Shown here: positions 11,530 through 13,636 of the stretch, piece after piece
Position numbering within the stretch: position 1 is the first letter of the stretch
How the letters are laid out: every line of letters begins with the position of its first letter
Notes under the pieces: generated by a model
The model's input: the letters and a program-made list of their open reading frames with translations, nothing else
What the model was told of the DNA's origin: nothing
Databases searched by the model: none
Program-made: the position numbers and the translations under genes
Source of the DNA: CAYNEI01 sp964396185
Lineage (GTDB): Archaea; Thermoplasmatota; SW-10-69-26
Direction of reading: 5' to 3'
DNA: 13,636 bases
Assembly (NCBI GenBank): GCA_964396185.1
Contig: CAYNEI010000060.1
Span: 1 to 13,636 of the forward strand

Positions 11530-12375
11530 ATGAGTTCCGCCACCGTCACCTCCGCAACCATCTCGGCCCTCGAAGACGCCGGCCCAGGCGAGGCCCTTCC
11601 TGTCCAGGAGATCGTGGACCGGGTCACCGCTCGGCTCGAACAGCGGGAGCGCACGCCCAAGGCCAACGAGATCCGCGGGCGTCTTACGCGCCTGCTCAAG
11701 GAGGGCATCGTGGAGAAGCCCGAGCGCGGCCACTACGCGCTGGTCCGGACCGACCAACCCGAGACCGCCAGGCTGAGCCAACTGGCGGACGTCATCGAGC
11801 AGGTCGTCCGGCCCGACCAGCTTGGCCGCATGGTCCTCTGGGACGCCACACCGTACCTCGAACTCTCGGAGGACGGCGGGCCAGGCACGCGCCTGGTCGT
11901 CGAACACGACCAAGCCTCCGCGCTCAGCCAGGAGGTCGAGGTCGCCTGGGCCACCGACGAGTCCCTGATCACGTGGACAAGCAAGACCACCGGCCCGCTT
12001 GGCACCCTTCTCTGGGAGCCCGACGAGCCAGCCCCCTACCGCATCCCGCTGGGCATCCTCTTCGTCGACCGCGAGAAGCTAGGAGCCACGGGCCTGACCA
12101 AGCGCGGCTACCGTGCCCCGTTCCCCGAACGCGTCATGATGGAGTTTGTCGGGCTCGAAGGTCCGGGCGAGGCCACACCCATCGTCCAGAGCATCTTAGA
12201 CGATCCGGACACCGACTTCCGCCGCCTCTGGCAGGCCGCCGAGAACCTCGGGACCGTGATCGATCTCAGCGTGCTCATGGCCGGCCGCCTGGATGAGTTA
12301 CAGCCCAAGTTCCGGAACCGGTTCCTTGAAGGGGCCTCGCCCGTTGTCCGGACCCTCATCGAGGGGCGCAGATGA
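11530..12375 (+). CDS. Winged-helix AbiEi-like antitoxin/autorepressor of TA3
   Basis: This 281-residue protein starts with a winged helix (about residues 1-70). LPVQEIVDRVTARLEQRERT and GRLTRLLKEGIVEKPERGHY fit an HTH with a recognition helix and wing. A central domain (about 85-205) reads like an AbiEi-type alpha/beta domain (MVLWDATPYLELSED, GTRLVVEHDQASALSQEVEVAWA). The C-terminal part (about 205-281) is helical. It overlaps the nucleotidyltransferase gene by four bases (ATGA), the classical antitoxin-toxin arrangement. It is a different sequence type from the TA1 and TA2 antitoxins, so the role is assigned mainly from position, HTH and promoter repeats. The ATG follows the last repeat directly, consistent with a leaderless message. 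Confidence 0.7.
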   Translation: MSSATVTSATISALEDAGPGEALPVQEIVDRVTARLEQRERTPKANEIRGRLTRLLKEGIVEKPERGHYALVRTDQPETARLSQLADVIEQVVRPDQLGRMVLWDATPYLELSEDGGPGTRLVVEHDQASALSQEVEVAWATDESLITWTSKTTGPLGTLLWEPDEPAPYRIPLGILFVDREKLGATGLTKRGYRAPFPERVMMEFVGLEGPGEATPIVQSILDDPDTDFRRLWQAAENLGTVIDLSVLMAGRLDELQPKFRNRFLEGASPVVRTLIEGRR

Positions 12376-13430
12376 ACCTCTTCCACGACGACGACCACGA
12401 CCAGCTCATCGCCCCACCCGAGCTCTTCGACGCCGATGTTCTCCGTGCAGAGCACGAGGATTGGGGCCACCAGTTGCTTCGAGCAGCCACGGCGCTGGAG
12501 TTCCTGGCCCAGATCACCGAGCGCGGCTTCGAGGTCCTTCTCAAGGGAGGGACCCTGCTCCAGAACTCCATCTCCTGGCCCCCACCGCGGGCCAGCATCG
12601 ATTTGGACCTCGAGACGGACCGCGCCGACGAGCTAGAGGACACGCTCTCCGACATCGCGGATGCGTTCTCCACCACGGGCCTCACCATCGACCTGGAGGA
12701 CACCCCGCTCCCCGGGTTCATCGCCTACGTCCGCTTCCCTCGAGTGCAGAAACCCGCCTGGGCGCTTCGCATCGACGCACTGGAGAACGACCACCAGCCA
12801 ACTGGCTGGGCTCCCTGGGACCAGCTGCCCGAGCCGTGGTCGGATGCCGAGCCCCCGCTGGCTGCCCCGGTGGAAGCCCGCGCCGCGCAGAAGCTGCTCA
12901 TGGCCGCCGAGCCCGTCTACGGCCGCGACGTCACGAACCACTTGGGTCGCCAGAATTTCGTCAAGGACCTCTTCGACCTCCACTGCCTTGGCGAGCTGCG
13001 CCTCGAGGGGAAGGCCCTCATCGACGCAGCAGGCGAGGAAGTCGGACGCAAGTCCCGATACCTCGGCCAAGCCTACGAGCTCGACACGATCCTCGAGCAG
13101 GCGTCTGTATGCTTCAGACGGTTCGCCGACCCGCCGGTCAACGACGACAGCCTCCAGGGCAGTCTCTGGCGGGCCTACAACCGGGTGAAGGGCTCGATCC
13201 GCGTGCCGTTCACCCAAGCCTCGCTTCGTACGAGCGCCGGGTGCGCCCACCACTGCATCGAGGGCATCCGGCGAGGGGAGATCGAGTGGGAGGACGCTTG
13301 GCGCCCCGCCGTTGAGAAGGCCCCCCGAGCCGCCTGGGAGGGCAGGGAGATCCGGCCCATCGTGGCGGTCGAGGACGACTACGGTCCCGTTCCAGGCCCG
13401 CTTGAGGCGTGGGCCGCGTATGAACCGTGA
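12372..13430 (+). CDS. AbiEii/AbiGii-family nucleotidyltransferase toxin of TA3
   Basis: This 352-residue protein has the full AbiEii signature. VLLKGGTLLQNSISWPPPR (about residues 55-73) has the GG motif, and RASIDLDLET (about 73-82) the Asp77/Asp79 metal site. RAAQKLLMAAEPVYGR with NFVKDLFDLHCLGEL (about 172-214) matches the conserved Lys and DLxD region. The C-terminal ~130 residues form the helical domain usual in this family (members are commonly 250-350 residues). It starts in an ATGA overlap with the antitoxin gene. It should transfer nucleotides to an RNA acceptor and inhibit growth when the antitoxin is lost. An acidic N-terminus (HDDDHDQ) precedes the fold. Of the three transferases here it is the only one that is complete and of standard AbiEii form. 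Confidence 0.88.
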   Translation: MNLFHDDDHDQLIAPPELFDADVLRAEHEDWGHQLLRAATALEFLAQITERGFEVLLKGGTLLQNSISWPPPRASIDLDLETDRADELEDTLSDIADAFSTTGLTIDLEDTPLPGFIAYVRFPRVQKPAWALRIDALENDHQPTGWAPWDQLPEPWSDAEPPLAAPVEARAAQKLLMAAEPVYGRDVTNHLGRQNFVKDLFDLHCLGELRLEGKALIDAAGEEVGRKSRYLGQAYELDTILEQASVCFRRFADPPVNDDSLQGSLWRAYNRVKGSIRVPFTQASLRTSAGCAHHCIEGIRRGEIEWEDAWRPAVEKAPRAAWEGREIRPIVAVEDDYGPVPGPLEAWAAYEP

Positions 13431-13636
13431 AGTGGCGGGCGACGGGCGCACTGTTGAGGATGGCCGGGGTCGCGCTGCGTGAGGCAATGCCACCGAACCA
13501 GGCTCCGGGCAATCGGCAGCACGGCAGCCTCCTCGATGGGTTTTTACGGATTCAGGACCAGTCTAGGGGGAAGCAGTTGGAGGGGTGGAGATCCAGAAAG
13601 GCTACGTGAAGGCGTACTCGGGGGGGTCACTCCGCG
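13431..13636. other. Downstream region of TA3, mostly non-coding
   Basis: No convincing gene is complete here. A TTTTT run at 13541-13545 could end the TA3 transcript. From a GTG at 13585 a frame reads VEIQKGYVKAYSGGSLR to the window edge, with GGAGGGG upstream. It might be the start of a new gene, but 17 residues are too few to judge. Confidence 0.3.

Overview
The window looks like chromosomal DNA from a GC-rich archaeon. Several reading frames start 20-37 bp downstream of an AT-rich TATA-like element (TA1, TA2, TA3, the Nudix-like gene, the MarR-GNAT gene), as expected for leaderless or short-leader archaeal transcripts. Shine-Dalgarno-like sequences appear mainly inside operons. The proteins are not strongly acidic as in haloarchaea. 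A Thermoplasmatota-like lineage would fit, but that is inference and the sequence does not settle it. No rRNA, convincing tRNA, CRISPR array or intact insertion sequence was seen.

Layout from left to right. (1) A leftward AbiE-type toxin-antitoxin pair, TA1: a winged-helix antitoxin (526-1257) and a nucleotidyltransferase toxin cut by the window edge (1-542). (2) A gap with inverted repeats, followed by a 170-bp rightward remnant (1549-1718). The remnant joins the first bases of one metallophosphoesterase gene to the last ~130 bases of another; both parental types are intact at 9559-11161. (3) A leftward operon of an ArsR-type regulator, two small membrane/coiled-coil proteins and a DUF6220-like membrane protein. 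The tail of the last protein is translated from the antisense strand of the remnant. (4) A leftward group: a phosphotransferase of the APH/choline-kinase fold, a small acidic protein, and a frameshifted Fic/Doc toxin gene. (5) A CoA-related block: an enoyl-CoA hydratase-like gene transcribed away from a MarR-GNAT fusion regulator, which is followed by a hotdog thioesterase and a small membrane protein. (6) A leftward Nudix-like gene. (7) A rightward four-gene run: an AbiEi-like winged-helix protein, an AbiEii-like nucleotidyltransferase and two calcineurin-like metallophosphoesterases (TA2 plus MPP1 and MPP2). (8) A gap with a possible 33-aa basic ORF on the minus strand. (9) A third rightward AbiE-like pair, TA3 (11530-13430).

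The most notable feature is the accumulation of three unlike AbiE-type pairs in 13.6 kb, plus a broken Doc toxin. Each AbiE-type pair has its own promoter-overlapping repeat: TAAGTACTTA, AGAGATA/TATCTCT, or TAGCTCA with exact 17-bp spacing. The middle pair is coupled to two phosphoesterases, and the shrunken copy of that phosphoesterase module lies beside TA1. This suggests a repeated, decaying 'nucleotidyltransferase TA plus phosphoesterase' defence or stress cassette. In such a cassette the phosphoesterases could act on, or process, the RNA product of the transferase. That functional link is inference.
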